Shown: piece after piece, positions 34,366 to 43,846 of the stretch
How the letters are laid out: each line of letters opens with the position of its first letter
Numbering within the stretch: position 1 is the stretch's first letter
From: Nocardia asteroides
GTDB taxonomy: Bacteria > Actinomycetota > Actinomycetes > Mycobacteriales > Mycobacteriaceae
Direction of reading: 5' to 3'
Assembly: GCF_021183625.1 (NCBI RefSeq)
Contig: NZ_CP089214.1
Location: 5,642,001-5,706,000 of the forward strand
DNA length: 64,000 nt
Made by a program: the position numbers and the translations under genes
Notes under the pieces: model-generated
Databases searched by the model: none
What the model was told of the DNA's origin: nothing
The model's input: the letters and a program-made list of their open reading frames with translations, nothing else

Positions 34366-35706
34366 ATGGATCGCCAGAAGGAATTCGTGCTGCGTACCCT
34401 CGAGGAACGCGACATCCGATTCGTGCGGCTCTGGTTCACCGACGTGCTCGGTTACCTGAAATCCGTGGCGATCGCCCCGGCCGAACTCGAGGGCGCCTTC
34501 GAAGAGGGTATCGGGTTCGACGGCTCGGCGATCGAGGGCTTCGCCCGGGTCTCCGAGGCCGACATGGTCGCCCGCCCGGATCCCTCCACCTTCCAGGTGC
34601 TGCCCTGGGCCTCCAGCAAGGGCCACCAGCACTCCGCGCGGATGTTCTGCGACATCACCATGCCGGACGGCTCGCCCTCCTGGGCCGACCCGAGGCACGT
34701 GCTGCGCCGCCAGCTGAACAAGGCGGGCGACGTCGGCTTCAGCTGCTACGTGCACCCGGAGATCGAGTTCTTCCTGCTGAAGAACGGCCCGGCGGACGGC
34801 AGCGACCCGACCCCGGCCGACTCCGGCGGCTTCTTCGACCAGGCGGTGCACGACTCGGCGCCGAACTTCCGCAGGCACGCGATCGACGCGCTGGAGTCGA
34901 TGGGCATCTCGGTGGAGTTCAGCCACCACGAGGGCGCGCCCGGCCAGCAGGAGATCGACCTGCGCTACGCCGACGCGCTCTCCATGGCCGACAACGTGAT
35001 GACCTTCCGCTACCTCATCAAGGAGGTGGCGATCGACGAGGGCGTCCGCGCGACCTTCATGCCCAAGCCGTTCTCGGAGTACCCGGGCTCGGCCATGCAC
35101 ACCCACATGAGCCTGTTCGAGGGCGAGGCCAACGCCTTCCACGACCCCGACGACTCGCAGAACCTCTCCGCCACCGCGCGCGCCTTCATCGCCGGCATCC
35201 TGGAGCACGCGCCGGAGATCAGCGCCGTCACCAACCAGTGGGTGAACTCCTACAAGCGGCTGATCCACGGCGGCGAGGCGCCGACCGCGGCCTCCTGGGG
35301 CCGGTCGAACCGCTCCGCGCTGGTCCGGGTGCCGATGTACACGCCGAACAAGTCGTCCTCGCGCCGGGTCGAGATCCGCAGCCCCGACTCCGCCTGCAAC
35401 CCGTACCTGACCTTCGCGGTGCTGCTCGCGGCCGGGCTGCGCGGCATCGAGAAGGGGTACACGCTTCCGCCGGAGGCCGAGGACGATGTCTGGTCGCTGA
35501 CCAGGGCCGAGCGGCGCGCCATGGGCTTCCGCGAGCTGCCGGGCACGCTGGACGAGGCGCTGGCCGCGATGGAGAAGTCCGAGCTGGTCGCGGAGGCGCT
35601 GGGCGAGCACGTCTTCGACTTCTTCCTGCGCAACAAGCGCCGGGAGTGGGCGGGCTACCGGAGTCAGGTCACGCCGTGGGAGCTGCGCGAGTACCTGGGG
35701 CTCTAG
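34366..35706 (+). CDS. glnA2: type I glutamine synthetase, GlnA2 subgroup
   Basis: 446 residues, the short GSI form. It joins ammonia to glutamate with ATP. Motifs: GFDGSAIEGFARV (beta-grasp loop), IEFFLLKNG, HHEGAPGQQEID, KPFSEYPGSAMHTHMSL (ammonia/ATP region), and NRSALVRVP with RRVEIRSPDSACNPYL. The loop that carries the adenylylation tyrosine in GlnA1 reads LPPEAEDDVW without the LYELPPEE tyrosine, so GlnE control is unlikely. The ATG at 34366 fits the GlnA2 N-terminus. It precedes glnE by 19 bases, as in M. tuberculosis. Confidence 0.95.
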   Translation: MDRQKEFVLRTLEERDIRFVRLWFTDVLGYLKSVAIAPAELEGAFEEGIGFDGSAIEGFARVSEADMVARPDPSTFQVLPWASSKGHQHSARMFCDITMPDGSPSWADPRHVLRRQLNKAGDVGFSCYVHPEIEFFLLKNGPADGSDPTPADSGGFFDQAVHDSAPNFRRHAIDALESMGISVEFSHHEGAPGQQEIDLRYADALSMADNVMTFRYLIKEVAIDEGVRATFMPKPFSEYPGSAMHTHMSLFEGEANAFHDPDDSQNLSATARAFIAGILEHAPEISAVTNQWVNSYKRLIHGGEAPTAASWGRSNRSALVRVPMYTPNKSSSRRVEIRSPDSACNPYLTFAVLLAAGLRGIEKGYTLPPEAEDDVWSLTRAERRAMGFRELPGTLDEALAAMEKSELVAEALGEHVFDFFLRNKRREWAGYRSQVTPWELREYLGL

Positions 35707-35725
35707 ACGCTGTAGTTTTGGCGGT

Positions 35726-38700
35726 ATGGTTCGGCCCCCGACAGCGCGCTCCGCAGTTCCCGGCGTCGGACGGCTCGGCTTGCTGGAGCCGAACGCCGCC
35801 GCGAACCTGCGCGAGCTGGCCTGGGACAACGTGGAGAGCATCCCGGTGCTCTGGGCGCTCTCCCGCGCGCCCGACGCCGACCTGGCGCTGACCACCCTGA
35901 TGCGGCTGCGCGAGGAGCTCGGAACCGGCTGGGCCGAGCTGGATTCCGCGCTGCGCTCGGACAAGTCGCTGCGCGGCAGGCTCTTCGCGCTGCTCGGCGC
36001 CTCCAGCGCGCTCGGCGACCACCTGGTCGCCGACCCGTCGGCCTGGCCGGAGCTGCGCCGGAAGGAGCTGCCGAGCGCCGAGCAGCTGCGCGCCGAGCTG
36101 CTCGCCGTCGTCGAGGCCGAGCCGGAGCGGGGCCCGGCCGCCGGGCCGCTGGTCTTCCGGGCCGGGAAGAGCGGGCCGGAGGTCGTTCCGCTGCTGCGCA
36201 AGCGGTACCGCGACCAGCTCATGCTGCTCGCCGCGCAGGACCTGGCCGCCACCGTGGAGAACGAGCCGGTGCTGCCCTACGAGGTGGTCGGCAGGCAGCT
36301 CGCCGACATGGCCGACGCCGCGCTCACCGCGGCGCTCGCGGTCGCGATCGCGCGGGTCTGCAGGGACGCGCCGCTCGAGGTCAGGCTGGCGGTGATCGCC
36401 ATGGGCAAGACCGGGGCCCGCGAGCTCAACTACGTCAGCGACGTCGACGTGCTCTTCGTCGCCGAGCCCGCCGACGCCACCGCCACCCGGCTCGCCGCCG
36501 AGCTGATGACCGTCGGCGGCACCGCCTTCTTCGAGGTGGACGCGGCGCTGCGGCCGGAGGGCAAGGCCGGTGCGCTGGTGCGCACCCTGGACTCGCACCT
36601 CGCCTACTACAAGCGCTGGGCCCGCACCTGGGAGTTCCAGGCGCTGCTCAAGAACCGCCCGGCCACGGGCGATCTGGAGCTCGGCCTCGCCTACCGGGAC
36701 GCGCTCCTGCCGATGGTGTGGACCGCCTCCGAGCGCCCCGACTTCGTCGCCGACGTGCGCGCCATGCGCCGCCGGGTGGAGGACCTGGTCCCCGCCGACA
36801 TGCGCGAGCGCGAGCTCAAGCTCGGCCACGGCAGCCTGCGCGACGTGGAGTTCGCGGTGCAGCTGCTGCAGCTCGTGCACGGCCGGGTGGACGAGGCGCT
36901 GCACGTGCAGAACACCACCGAGGCGCTGGCGGTGCTGGCCGATCGCGGCTACATCGGCCGCGACGACGCCGCCAACCTCACCGCCTCCTACGAGTTCCTC
37001 CGGCTGCTCGAGCACCGGCTGCAGCTGCAGCGGCTCAAGCGCACGCACACGCTGCCCGCCGGCGACGACGAGGAGGGGCTGCGCTGGCTGGCCCGCGCCG
37101 CGCACGTGCGCCCGGACGGCAGGCTGGACGCGGGCGGGGTGCTGGTCGCCGAGATCCGGCGCAACACCCTGCGGGTGCGCAGGCTGCACGCCAAGCTCTT
37201 CTACCGCCCGCTGCTGGAATCGGTGGCGCGGCTGGACTCGGACGCGCTGCGGCTCAGCCCGGAGGCGGCGGTCAGGCAGCTGGCCGCGCTCGGCTACGCC
37301 GAGCCGGCGCATGCCCTCGGCCACCTGCGCGCGCTCACCGGCGGGGTCGCGCGCAAGGGCCGGATCCAGACGCTGCTGCTGCCGACGCTGCTGGAGTGGC
37401 TTGGCGACACCCCGAACCCGGACGCCGGGCTGCTCGCCTACCGCCGGGTCTCCGAGGCACTGGACGAGCAGACCTGGTTCCTGCGCGAGCTGCGCGACGA
37501 GGGCGCGGTGGCGCAGCGGCTGATGATCGTGCTCGGCTCCTCGGCCTACCTGCCCGACCTGCTGATCAACGCGCCGGAGACGATCCGGCTCTACGCCGAC
37601 GGCCCGCAGGGGCCGCTGCTCTGCCGCACCCAGCCGGACGAGGTCGCGCGCGGCATCCTCACCGCCGCCGCCCGCTACGACGACGCGAACCGCGCCGTCG
37701 CCGCGGCCCGCTCGCTGCGCAGGCACGAGCTGGCCAGGGTGGCCTCGGCCGATCTGCTCGGGCTGCTCGACGTACCGCAGGTGTGCCGGGCGCTCTCCTC
37801 GGTGTGGGTGGCGGTGCTGGAGGCGTCGCTGCTCGCGGTGATCCGCGCCGACGAGGTGGAGTCGGGGGAGCCCGCGCCCGCCGACTTCGCGGTGATCGGC
37901 ATGGGCAGGCTCGGCGGCATGGAGCTCGGGTACGGCTCCGACGCCGACGTGCTCTTCGTCTGCGACCCGCGCCCCGGCGTCGACGAGACCAAGGCCGTGA
38001 AGTGGGCCAACTCGGTGGCCGACCGGCTGCAGAAGCTGCTCGGCGCGCCCAGCACCGACCCGCCGCTGCAGGTGGACGCCGGGCTGCGGCCGGAGGGGCG
38101 GAACGGGCCGCTGGTGCGCACCCTCGCCGCCTACGCCGCCTACTACCGGCAGTGGTCGCAGCCCTGGGAGATGCAGGCGCTGCTCCGCGCCCACCAGGTC
38201 GCGGGCGACCAGGAGCTCGGCGTGCGCTTCCTGCACGTCGTCGACGACGTGCGCTACCCGAAGGGCGGCGTCTCCGCGGACGCGGTACGCGAGATCAGGC
38301 GGATCAAGGCGCGGGTCGACTCCGAGCGGCTGCCCCGCGGCGCCGACCCGGCCACGCACACCAAGCTCGGCCGCGGCGGGCTCGCCGACATCGAGTGGAC
38401 CGTGCAGCTGCTGCAGCTGCGGCACGCGCACGAGGTACTCGGGCTGCACAACACCTCGACGCTGCAGTCGCTGGACGTCATCGAGGAGACCGGGCTGCTC
38501 GGCGCCGACGACGTCGCGCTGCTGCGCGACGCCTGGATCACCGCGACCGCCGCCCGCAACGCGCTGGTCCTGGTCCGCGGCAAGCCCAGCGACCAGCTGC
38601 CCGGGCCCGGCCCGCTGCTCTCCGCCGTCGCGAAGGTGGCCGGCTGGCCCACCGACGACGGCGGCGAGTTCCTCGATAACTACCTGCGCGTCACCCGGCG

Positions 38701-38737
38701 GGCGAAGGCCGTGGTGGAGCGGGTCTTCGGCGGCTGA
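35726..38737 (+). CDS. glnE: bifunctional glutamine-synthetase adenylyltransferase/adenylyl-removing enzyme
   Basis: 1003 residues, full length. Two nucleotidyltransferase domains lie in tandem. The first (about 160-420, NYVSDVDVLFVAEP) removes AMP from glutamine synthetase. The second (about 690-960, GYGSDADVLFVCDP) attaches AMP. Each is followed by a helical GlnD-UTase-like region with the paired motifs LGHGSLRDVEFAVQLLQL and LGRGGLADIEWTVQLLQL. The target should be the tyrosine in the LYELPPEE loop of GlnA1 encoded at 47793. It is probably co-transcribed with glnA2. Confidence 0.97.
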   Translation: MVRPPTARSAVPGVGRLGLLEPNAAANLRELAWDNVESIPVLWALSRAPDADLALTTLMRLREELGTGWAELDSALRSDKSLRGRLFALLGASSALGDHLVADPSAWPELRRKELPSAEQLRAELLAVVEAEPERGPAAGPLVFRAGKSGPEVVPLLRKRYRDQLMLLAAQDLAATVENEPVLPYEVVGRQLADMADAALTAALAVAIARVCRDAPLEVRLAVIAMGKTGARELNYVSDVDVLFVAEPADATATRLAAELMTVGGTAFFEVDAALRPEGKAGALVRTLDSHLAYYKRWARTWEFQALLKNRPATGDLELGLAYRDALLPMVWTASERPDFVADVRAMRRRVEDLVPADMRERELKLGHGSLRDVEFAVQLLQLVHGRVDEALHVQNTTEALAVLADRGYIGRDDAANLTASYEFLRLLEHRLQLQRLKRTHTLPAGDDEEGLRWLARAAHVRPDGRLDAGGVLVAEIRRNTLRVRRLHAKLFYRPLLESVARLDSDALRLSPEAAVRQLAALGYAEPAHALGHLRALTGGVARKGRIQTLLLPTLLEWLGDTPNPDAGLLAYRRVSEALDEQTWFLRELRDEGAVAQRLMIVLGSSAYLPDLLINAPETIRLYADGPQGPLLCRTQPDEVARGILTAAARYDDANRAVAAARSLRRHELARVASADLLGLLDVPQVCRALSSVWVAVLEASLLAVIRADEVESGEPAPADFAVIGMGRLGGMELGYGSDADVLFVCDPRPGVDETKAVKWANSVADRLQKLLGAPSTDPPLQVDAGLRPEGRNGPLVRTLAAYAAYYRQWSQPWEMQALLRAHQVAGDQELGVRFLHVVDDVRYPKGGVSADAVREIRRIKARVDSERLPRGADPATHTKLGRGGLADIEWTVQLLQLRHAHEVLGLHNTSTLQSLDVIEETGLLGADDVALLRDAWITATAARNALVLVRGKPSDQLPGPGPLLSAVAKVAGWPTDDGGEFLDNYLRVTRRAKAVVERVFGG

Positions 38738-38803
38738 CGCCGCCACCGCCCCGGCGGGCACGGTGCTCTCCGGCTCGCCGGAGCACTGCCCGGCGGTGTC
38801 GTA

Positions 38804-38894
38804 CCGCAGTCCGCATCGCCGGAAGCCGGGGCCGAACTGCGGGCCGCGCCGCAGCCCGCATCGCCGGGAAGCCGGGGCCGGATCGCGGGCCGCG
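38804..38894 (+). repeat. two imperfect direct repeats of 45 and 46 bp
   Basis: The unit at 38804-38848 is repeated at 38849-38894 with a one-base insertion and a handful of substitutions. It lies in the gap after glnE and before the nuclease-fold membrane protein. No ORF or strong hairpin explains it. Confidence 0.75.
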
Positions 38895-38927
38895 CTGTCG
38901 ATCGGCCGCCCGGGTAGGCTCGCCCGC

Positions 38928-40067
38928 ATGGAGCGCGCACCCGATACGGGCCGCGATCCCCGGGGGGCCGAGCCGAGCCGTGGCCCGGGGTCGAGGCAGA
39001 CCAGCACCGCCGAGCAGCCGACGGCTCGCTTCGATTCCCCGGCGCGCCCCGGCGCCGCCGAGCAGCCGACCGCCCGCAGCGGTACCGGCGACCCGGCCAC
39101 CCCGACCGGTGCCGCACGCGGCCCGCGCCGGTGGTGGCAGCACCTGAGCTCGGTGCTCGGCTGGCTCGCGGTCGCCGTCGCACTGCTCGGCATCGCCCTG
39201 CACTACGGGATCTCGCAACGCTTCTCGGCGGTGCTGCTCGCCTCCTTCGCCCCCTACCTGATGCTCGGCGCGGTACTCGCGCTCCTGTTCTTCGCGGTCG
39301 CGCGCCGCTACCGCTCCGGCGCGCTCGCCCTCGCGGTGCTGGCGGGGGCGTTCTGGACCCAGCTCCCGCTCTTCGTCGCCGACGGCCACGCGGGCAACGG
39401 CCCGCCGCTCACCGTGCTGCAGTCGAACCTGCTCTTCGGCGGCGCCGACGCCGACACCGTCCGCGCGGTGGTGCGCGAGGAGCGGGTCGACGTGCTCACC
39501 GCGCAGGAACTCACCCTGGACGCCGTCGCCCGCCTGGACGCCGCCGGGCTCGCCGAAGACCTGCCCTACCGCTACCTGGAGGCGGGCACCGGGGGTGGCG
39601 GCAGCGGCATCTACAGCCGCTACCCGATCCGCGACGAGCGCCGCTTCGACGGCTTCGAGATGGCCAACCTCGGCGTCACCGTCGACCACCCCGAGCTCGG
39701 CCCGATCCAGGTGCTCAACTTCCACCCCATGCCGCCCCCGCTCGACTTCGGCGCCTGGACCGCCGAAATGGCCCGCACCGAGCAGATTCTCGCCGCAGGC
39801 ACCGGCCCGGTCGTCGTCGGCGCCGACTTCAACGCCACCCGCGACCACACCGCCTTCCGCGCGCTGCTCGGCGGGCGCTTCGCCGACGCCGCCGAACTCG
39901 CGGGCGCCGGACCGCAGCTCACCTTCCCCGCCGACCGCGCCTGGGGCCCGCTGATCGGCATCGATCACGTCCTGCTCGCGGGCGGCACCGCCGAATCGGT
40001 GCGCACCCTGACCGTCCCGCGCTCCGACCACCGCGCCGTCCTCGCCCGGATCCGGCTGGACGACTGA
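38928..40067 (+). CDS. membrane-anchored endonuclease/exonuclease/phosphatase family protein
   Basis: 379 residues. Residues 1-75 are disordered and contain the repeat AEQPTAR twice. Three hydrophobic segments follow (about 80-155: LGWLAVAVALLGIAL, LASFAPYLMLGAVLALLFFAV, ALALAVLAGAFW). Residues about 165-378 are the EEP catalytic domain, with LQSNLLFGG, TAQELT, VVVGADFNATRDH and IDHVLLAGG plus SDHRAVLARI carrying the usual metal and catalytic residues. The domain probably faces outward and hydrolyses a phosphodiester or phosphomonoester; nucleic acid and sphingomyelin-type lipids are both possible. Confidence 0.87.
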   Translation: MERAPDTGRDPRGAEPSRGPGSRQTSTAEQPTARFDSPARPGAAEQPTARSGTGDPATPTGAARGPRRWWQHLSSVLGWLAVAVALLGIALHYGISQRFSAVLLASFAPYLMLGAVLALLFFAVARRYRSGALALAVLAGAFWTQLPLFVADGHAGNGPPLTVLQSNLLFGGADADTVRAVVREERVDVLTAQELTLDAVARLDAAGLAEDLPYRYLEAGTGGGGSGIYSRYPIRDERRFDGFEMANLGVTVDHPELGPIQVLNFHPMPPPLDFGAWTAEMARTEQILAAGTGPVVVGADFNATRDHTAFRALLGGRFADAAELAGAGPQLTFPADRAWGPLIGIDHVLLAGGTAESVRTLTVPRSDHRAVLARIRLDD

Positions 40068-40140
40068 GGCGATACGCCACCGCCGCCGCCTGCGATTAGC
40101 ATGTGAACGCTCGACGGTGCTTTCCGGGGAGGACAACCGA

Positions 40141-41580
40141 ATGCGAACGACCCTGCCGCGGCTCTGCGCCGCCATCCTGGCGACCGGGCTGCTGCTCACC
40201 GGCTGCGCGGGCGGCTTCACCAACGACAAGCCGCGCGCCGCGACGGCCGCCGAGAATCCCTGGCAGATCGCGGGTTCCACCTCGAGCACCGGCCCGAGCG
40301 GCCCGCGCGACAACGTGCCGAACAGCTCGAGGACCGCGGAGAACGGCGACGGCGGCGCCATGGACACGCTCGCCATGAACGCGCTCACCGATGTCGAGAG
40401 TTTCTGGCGGGCCGAGTGGCCCAAGCACTTCGACGGCGCCTTCGCCCCGGTCGCGAGGATCATCTCCTGGGACGCCACCGCGCCGAAGAACCAGGCCGTC
40501 GAGTTCTGCGCCGAGGACACCTACCAGTTCGTGAACGCCGCGTACTGCGGCCGCGACCACTCGATCGGCTGGGACCGCGGCATCCTGCTGCCCGAGCTGG
40601 TGAAGAGCTTCGACGACATGGCCGTCGTCATGGTGCTCGCGCACGAGTACGGCCACGCCGTGCAGGGCCAGGCGAAGATGTCGAACCGGGCCACCCCGAC
40701 CCTGGTCCAGGAGCAGCAGGCGGACTGCCTGGCCGGCGCCTTCCTGCGCTACGTCGCCGAGGGCGATTCCGCGCACTTCACGCTGAACACCACCGACGGC
40801 CTGAACGCGGTGCTCGGCGCCACCGTCGCGGTGCGCGACCGCGATCCGAACGACCCGGACAACGTGCACGGCACCGCCTTCGAGCGGATCACCGCCGTCC
40901 AGGTCGGCTACACCGACGGCGTGGCAGGCTGCACCCGGATCGACCGGGCCGAGATCGAGGCGCGCCGCGGCAGCCTCCCGGTCACCTTCGAGTACGGCGA
41001 GGAGGAGGGCCAGCTCCCCGTCGACCGGGAATCGCTGACCAGCATGGCCACCGCGCTCGGCCGGATCATGCCGCTGTCGTCGGCGCCGGAGTTCGACTAC
41101 TCCGGCGTCGGCCGGAGCTGCGCGGGCGCGGTGCCGACCGAGCCGGTGAGCTACTGCCCGGACACCGACACGATCGGCTCCGACGTCGCCGACCTGGCCG
41201 AGCGCGGCGGCCCGAAGCCGGGCGAGGACGCGCCGCTCTCGGCCATCGTCACCGGCGACTACAACGCCTTCGTCGCGTTCGTCTCCCGCTACACCCTCGC
41301 GGTGCAGCGCGACCGCGGCATGTCGCTGACCGGCGCGGAGAGCGCCGGGCTGCGCACCGCCTGCCTCTCCGGCGCGGTCACCACCGCGCTGAGCAGGGAG
41401 GGGAGCGATCCCCGGCTCTCCGCGGGCGACCTGGACGAGGCGGTCTCCGGGCTGCTCGCCGACGGATTCGTGGCGAGCGACGTCGACGGCGCGGTGGTGC
41501 CGAGCGGCTTCGCCCGGCTGGAGGCGTTCCGGCTCGGGGTGCTCGACGGCGAGCAGTCCTGCTACACCCGCTTCGCCTAG
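40141..41580 (+). CDS. neutral zinc metallopeptidase lipoprotein (YpfJ-like)
   Basis: 479 residues. A signal peptide ends in the lipobox LLLTGC (Cys22), then a Ser/Pro-rich linker to about 75. The catalytic domain carries LAHEYGHAVQGQA (HExxH variant HEYGH, zinc site) and EQQADCLAGAFL with the third ligand acid. Conserved cysteines (EFCAEDTYQFVNAAYCG) may form a disulphide outside the cell. The C-terminal 180 residues are a family-specific domain. GGGGAGGA lies eight bases before the ATG. Its TAG shares CTAG with the stop of the convergent lipase gene (4-base overlap). Confidence 0.87.
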   Translation: MRTTLPRLCAAILATGLLLTGCAGGFTNDKPRAATAAENPWQIAGSTSSTGPSGPRDNVPNSSRTAENGDGGAMDTLAMNALTDVESFWRAEWPKHFDGAFAPVARIISWDATAPKNQAVEFCAEDTYQFVNAAYCGRDHSIGWDRGILLPELVKSFDDMAVVMVLAHEYGHAVQGQAKMSNRATPTLVQEQQADCLAGAFLRYVAEGDSAHFTLNTTDGLNAVLGATVAVRDRDPNDPDNVHGTAFERITAVQVGYTDGVAGCTRIDRAEIEARRGSLPVTFEYGEEEGQLPVDRESLTSMATALGRIMPLSSAPEFDYSGVGRSCAGAVPTEPVSYCPDTDTIGSDVADLAERGGPKPGEDAPLSAIVTGDYNAFVAFVSRYTLAVQRDRGMSLTGAESAGLRTACLSGAVTTALSREGSDPRLSAGDLDEAVSGLLADGFVASDVDGAVVPSGFARLEAFRLGVLDGEQSCYTRFA

Positions 41581-42452
41581 GCCGACGGGCGCGCGGGGGC
41601 GCTGCGCGCCCGCAGCCACCCCGACAGATCGGCGAAGACGGCGTCGCGCTCCGGCTCGTTGAACACCTCGTGGTAGAGGCCGTCGTACCGGAGGACGCAC
41701 TTGTCCGTCGAGGTCACGCGCTGATCGAGCAGGTCGGCGCTGGAGGGGGCGGCGATGGTGTCGCCGGTGCCGTGCAGCACGAGCAGCGGCTGGTCGACCC
41801 GGCCCAGCCTGCCCTTGAGCCGCTCGGCGGTGTCCATGATCTCCACCGCGGTGCGCGCGGGCAGCTTGCCGCGGAAGACCAGCGGGTCCTCGTCGTAGCG
41901 GCGCACCACCTCGGGGTCGCGGCTGATGTCGGCGGAGTCCAGCTGCAGCACGCCGAGCCCGGGCAGCGCCCTGGTGAGCAGCGGGGCGAGCAGCCGCTGC
42001 ACCGGGTTGCCGAGCGGGATGTCCAGCGGCGGCGCGGAGAGCACCACCCCGGCCAGCTCCGGGGCGGTGCCCCTGGTGAGCAGGTGCAGCACCACCAGGC
42101 TGCCCATCGAGTGGCCGAGCAGGAAGCGCGGCGCGCGCGGGTGCGCGGCGGTGGCCCGGTCCAGCAGGGTGGCCACGTTGTCCGCGGCGGCCTCCATCGA
42201 GCCGATGTTCGCGGTGCCCGCCCCGGCGGAGCCGCCGTGGCCGATGTGGTCGAAGGTGTAGACAGCGAAGCCGTGGCAGCTGAGGTGCTCGGCCAGCTCG
42301 GCGTAGCGCCCGGCGTGCTCGGCGACGCCGTGTACCAGGATCACCACTCCGCGCGGGTCGCCACCCGGCTGCCGGGTGTACCAGGCCACCCGCCCGCCGC
42401 TGCCGTCGAAGGTGCCGCTCTCGGGAAAGCCGTTCGTGGTGAAGCCGGCCAT
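41577..42452 (-). CDS. monoacylglycerol lipase-type alpha/beta hydrolase
   Basis: 291 residues. Serine hydrolase of the monoglyceride lipase group: LVHGVAEHAGRYAELA (HG oxyanion motif), YTFDHIGHGGSAG, nucleophile elbow LGHSMGSLV, acid in HGTGDTIAAP and histidine in YDGLYHEVFNEPER. It likely releases glycerol from monoacylglycerols, as the M. tuberculosis homologue Rv0183 does. GAGGAG lies six bases before the ATG. It is the last gene of a three-gene minus-strand run with the M20 and CocE proteins. Confidence 0.92.
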   Translation of the reverse strand: MAGFTTNGFPESGTFDGSGGRVAWYTRQPGGDPRGVVILVHGVAEHAGRYAELAEHLSCHGFAVYTFDHIGHGGSAGAGTANIGSMEAAADNVATLLDRATAAHPRAPRFLLGHSMGSLVVLHLLTRGTAPELAGVVLSAPPLDIPLGNPVQRLLAPLLTRALPGLGVLQLDSADISRDPEVVRRYDEDPLVFRGKLPARTAVEIMDTAERLKGRLGRVDQPLLVLHGTGDTIAAPSSADLLDQRVTSTDKCVLRYDGLYHEVFNEPERDAVFADLSGWLRARSAPARPSA

Positions 42453-42478
42453 CGCTGTGCTCCTCGGTTCGGGTGCGG

Positions 42479-43846
42479 TCAGCCGGCGAGCCGGTCGAGC
42501 AGGCGCCGGTCGAATTCGATGAGGCGAGCGTAGTTGAGCCGGGAGATCCGCTCGTCGGTGCCGTGGATCCGCTCCAGGTCGGCCCGGCTCAGCACGATCG
42601 GCGCGAAGTTGCACCTGGTGCCCGCCAGGCCGTCGTAGTGCCTGGAGTCGGTGGCGCCGGGGACCAGCCCGGTGGTCACCGCGATGCCGGGCACCACCGC
42701 GCGGGCCAGCTCCGCGACCAGCTCGAAGGCGGGGCCCGGGCCGCTGGTGTCCGACGGCTCCGAGGCCAGTCCGACCAGCTCGATGGTCAGCCCGGGGTCG
42801 CGGATGACCGCCCGGCAGTGCTCCAGCACGCTCCGCACCGAATCACCGGGCAGGATGCGGAAGTTCACCAGCGCCTCGGCGCGCTGCGGCAGCACGTTCG
42901 CCTTCACCCCGCCGTGGAAGACGGTCGGTGCGGTGGTGGTGCGCACCAGCGCCTCGGTCTGCGGCCCCGCGGCCAGGATGCGGATCACCAGCGGCGCCGC
43001 GACCCTGGCCGCGCGCAGCAGGATCCGCCGCGCGCGCGGCATCGCCTGCCGCAGCCTGCCGACCATGTCCGCGATCACCGGGGTGAGCCGCAGCGGCATC
43101 GGGTTGTCCTGCACCCGGGCGACGGCGCGCGCCACCCGGCCCACCGCGGTCTGCTTCCCCGGCATCGAGGAGTGGCCGCCCACCTGCGTGGCCGCGATCC
43201 GCACGGTGGCGTACCCCTTCTCGCCGACCATGACGGTGGCGACCGGCACCGCGACGCCGTCGGCCAGGTCCTCGGCGATCACGCCGCCCTCGTCCAGCAG
43301 CAGCTCGGCCCGCACCCCGGCCGCCCGCAGGTGCGCCGCCATCCGCACGGCGCCGGAGTCGCCGAAGGTCTCCTCGTCGTGGCCGAAGGCCAGGTAGATC
43401 GTGCGCCGCGGCCGCACCCCCGCGGCCAGCGCCGCCTCGGTGGCCTCCAGCAGCGCGAGCACCCGGCTCTTGTCGTCGATGGCGCCGCGGCCCCAGACGA
43501 ACTCGTCGTCCACCACGCCGTCGAACGGCGGGTGCGTCCAGCGGCTCTCGTCATCCACCGGCACCACGTCCAGGTGTGCCAGCAGCAGCCCGGCCACCCG
43601 CTCCCGCTCGCGCCCGGCCCACCGGTACAGCCGGCTGTGCCCGAAGCGGGTGCACTCCAGCTCCCGGTGCACCAGCGGGAACGACTGCTCCAGGTGCGCG
43701 CCGAGCCGGTCGAACTCGCCGTCGGCGGCGTTCGTCGGCGGCTCGGTGGAGATGGTCACGCAGCGCAGCGCCACGGCGAGGCGCTCGGCCACCGCGTCGT
43801 CGACCGGCGCGACGGCGGGCTCGGTCTCGAGGCCGGGATCGGTCAC
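42479..43846 (-). CDS. M20/M25/M40 family metallopeptidase (carboxypeptidase-like)
   Basis: 455 residues from GTG at 43846, which overlaps the stop of the CocE-like gene (GTGA). M20 signatures: LLAHLDVVPVDD (first metal His/Asp), WGRGAIDDKSRVLALLEA (bridging Asp), FGHDEETFGDSGA (catalytic Glu pair), VGGHSSMPG (dimerisation-domain His) and late IHGTDERIS. It is probably a zinc exopeptidase acting on dipeptides or N-acyl amino acids; the carboxypeptidase S/PM20D1-like group is the nearest match from memory. It is cytoplasmic. Confidence 0.9.
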   Translation of the reverse strand: MTDPGLETEPAVAPVDDAVAERLAVALRCVTISTEPPTNAADGEFDRLGAHLEQSFPLVHRELECTRFGHSRLYRWAGRERERVAGLLLAHLDVVPVDDESRWTHPPFDGVVDDEFVWGRGAIDDKSRVLALLEATEAALAAGVRPRRTIYLAFGHDEETFGDSGAVRMAAHLRAAGVRAELLLDEGGVIAEDLADGVAVPVATVMVGEKGYATVRIAATQVGGHSSMPGKQTAVGRVARAVARVQDNPMPLRLTPVIADMVGRLRQAMPRARRILLRAARVAAPLVIRILAAGPQTEALVRTTTAPTVFHGGVKANVLPQRAEALVNFRILPGDSVRSVLEHCRAVIRDPGLTIELVGLASEPSDTSGPGPAFELVAELARAVVPGIAVTTGLVPGATDSRHYDGLAGTRCNFAPIVLSRADLERIHGTDERISRLNYARLIEFDRRLLDRLAG

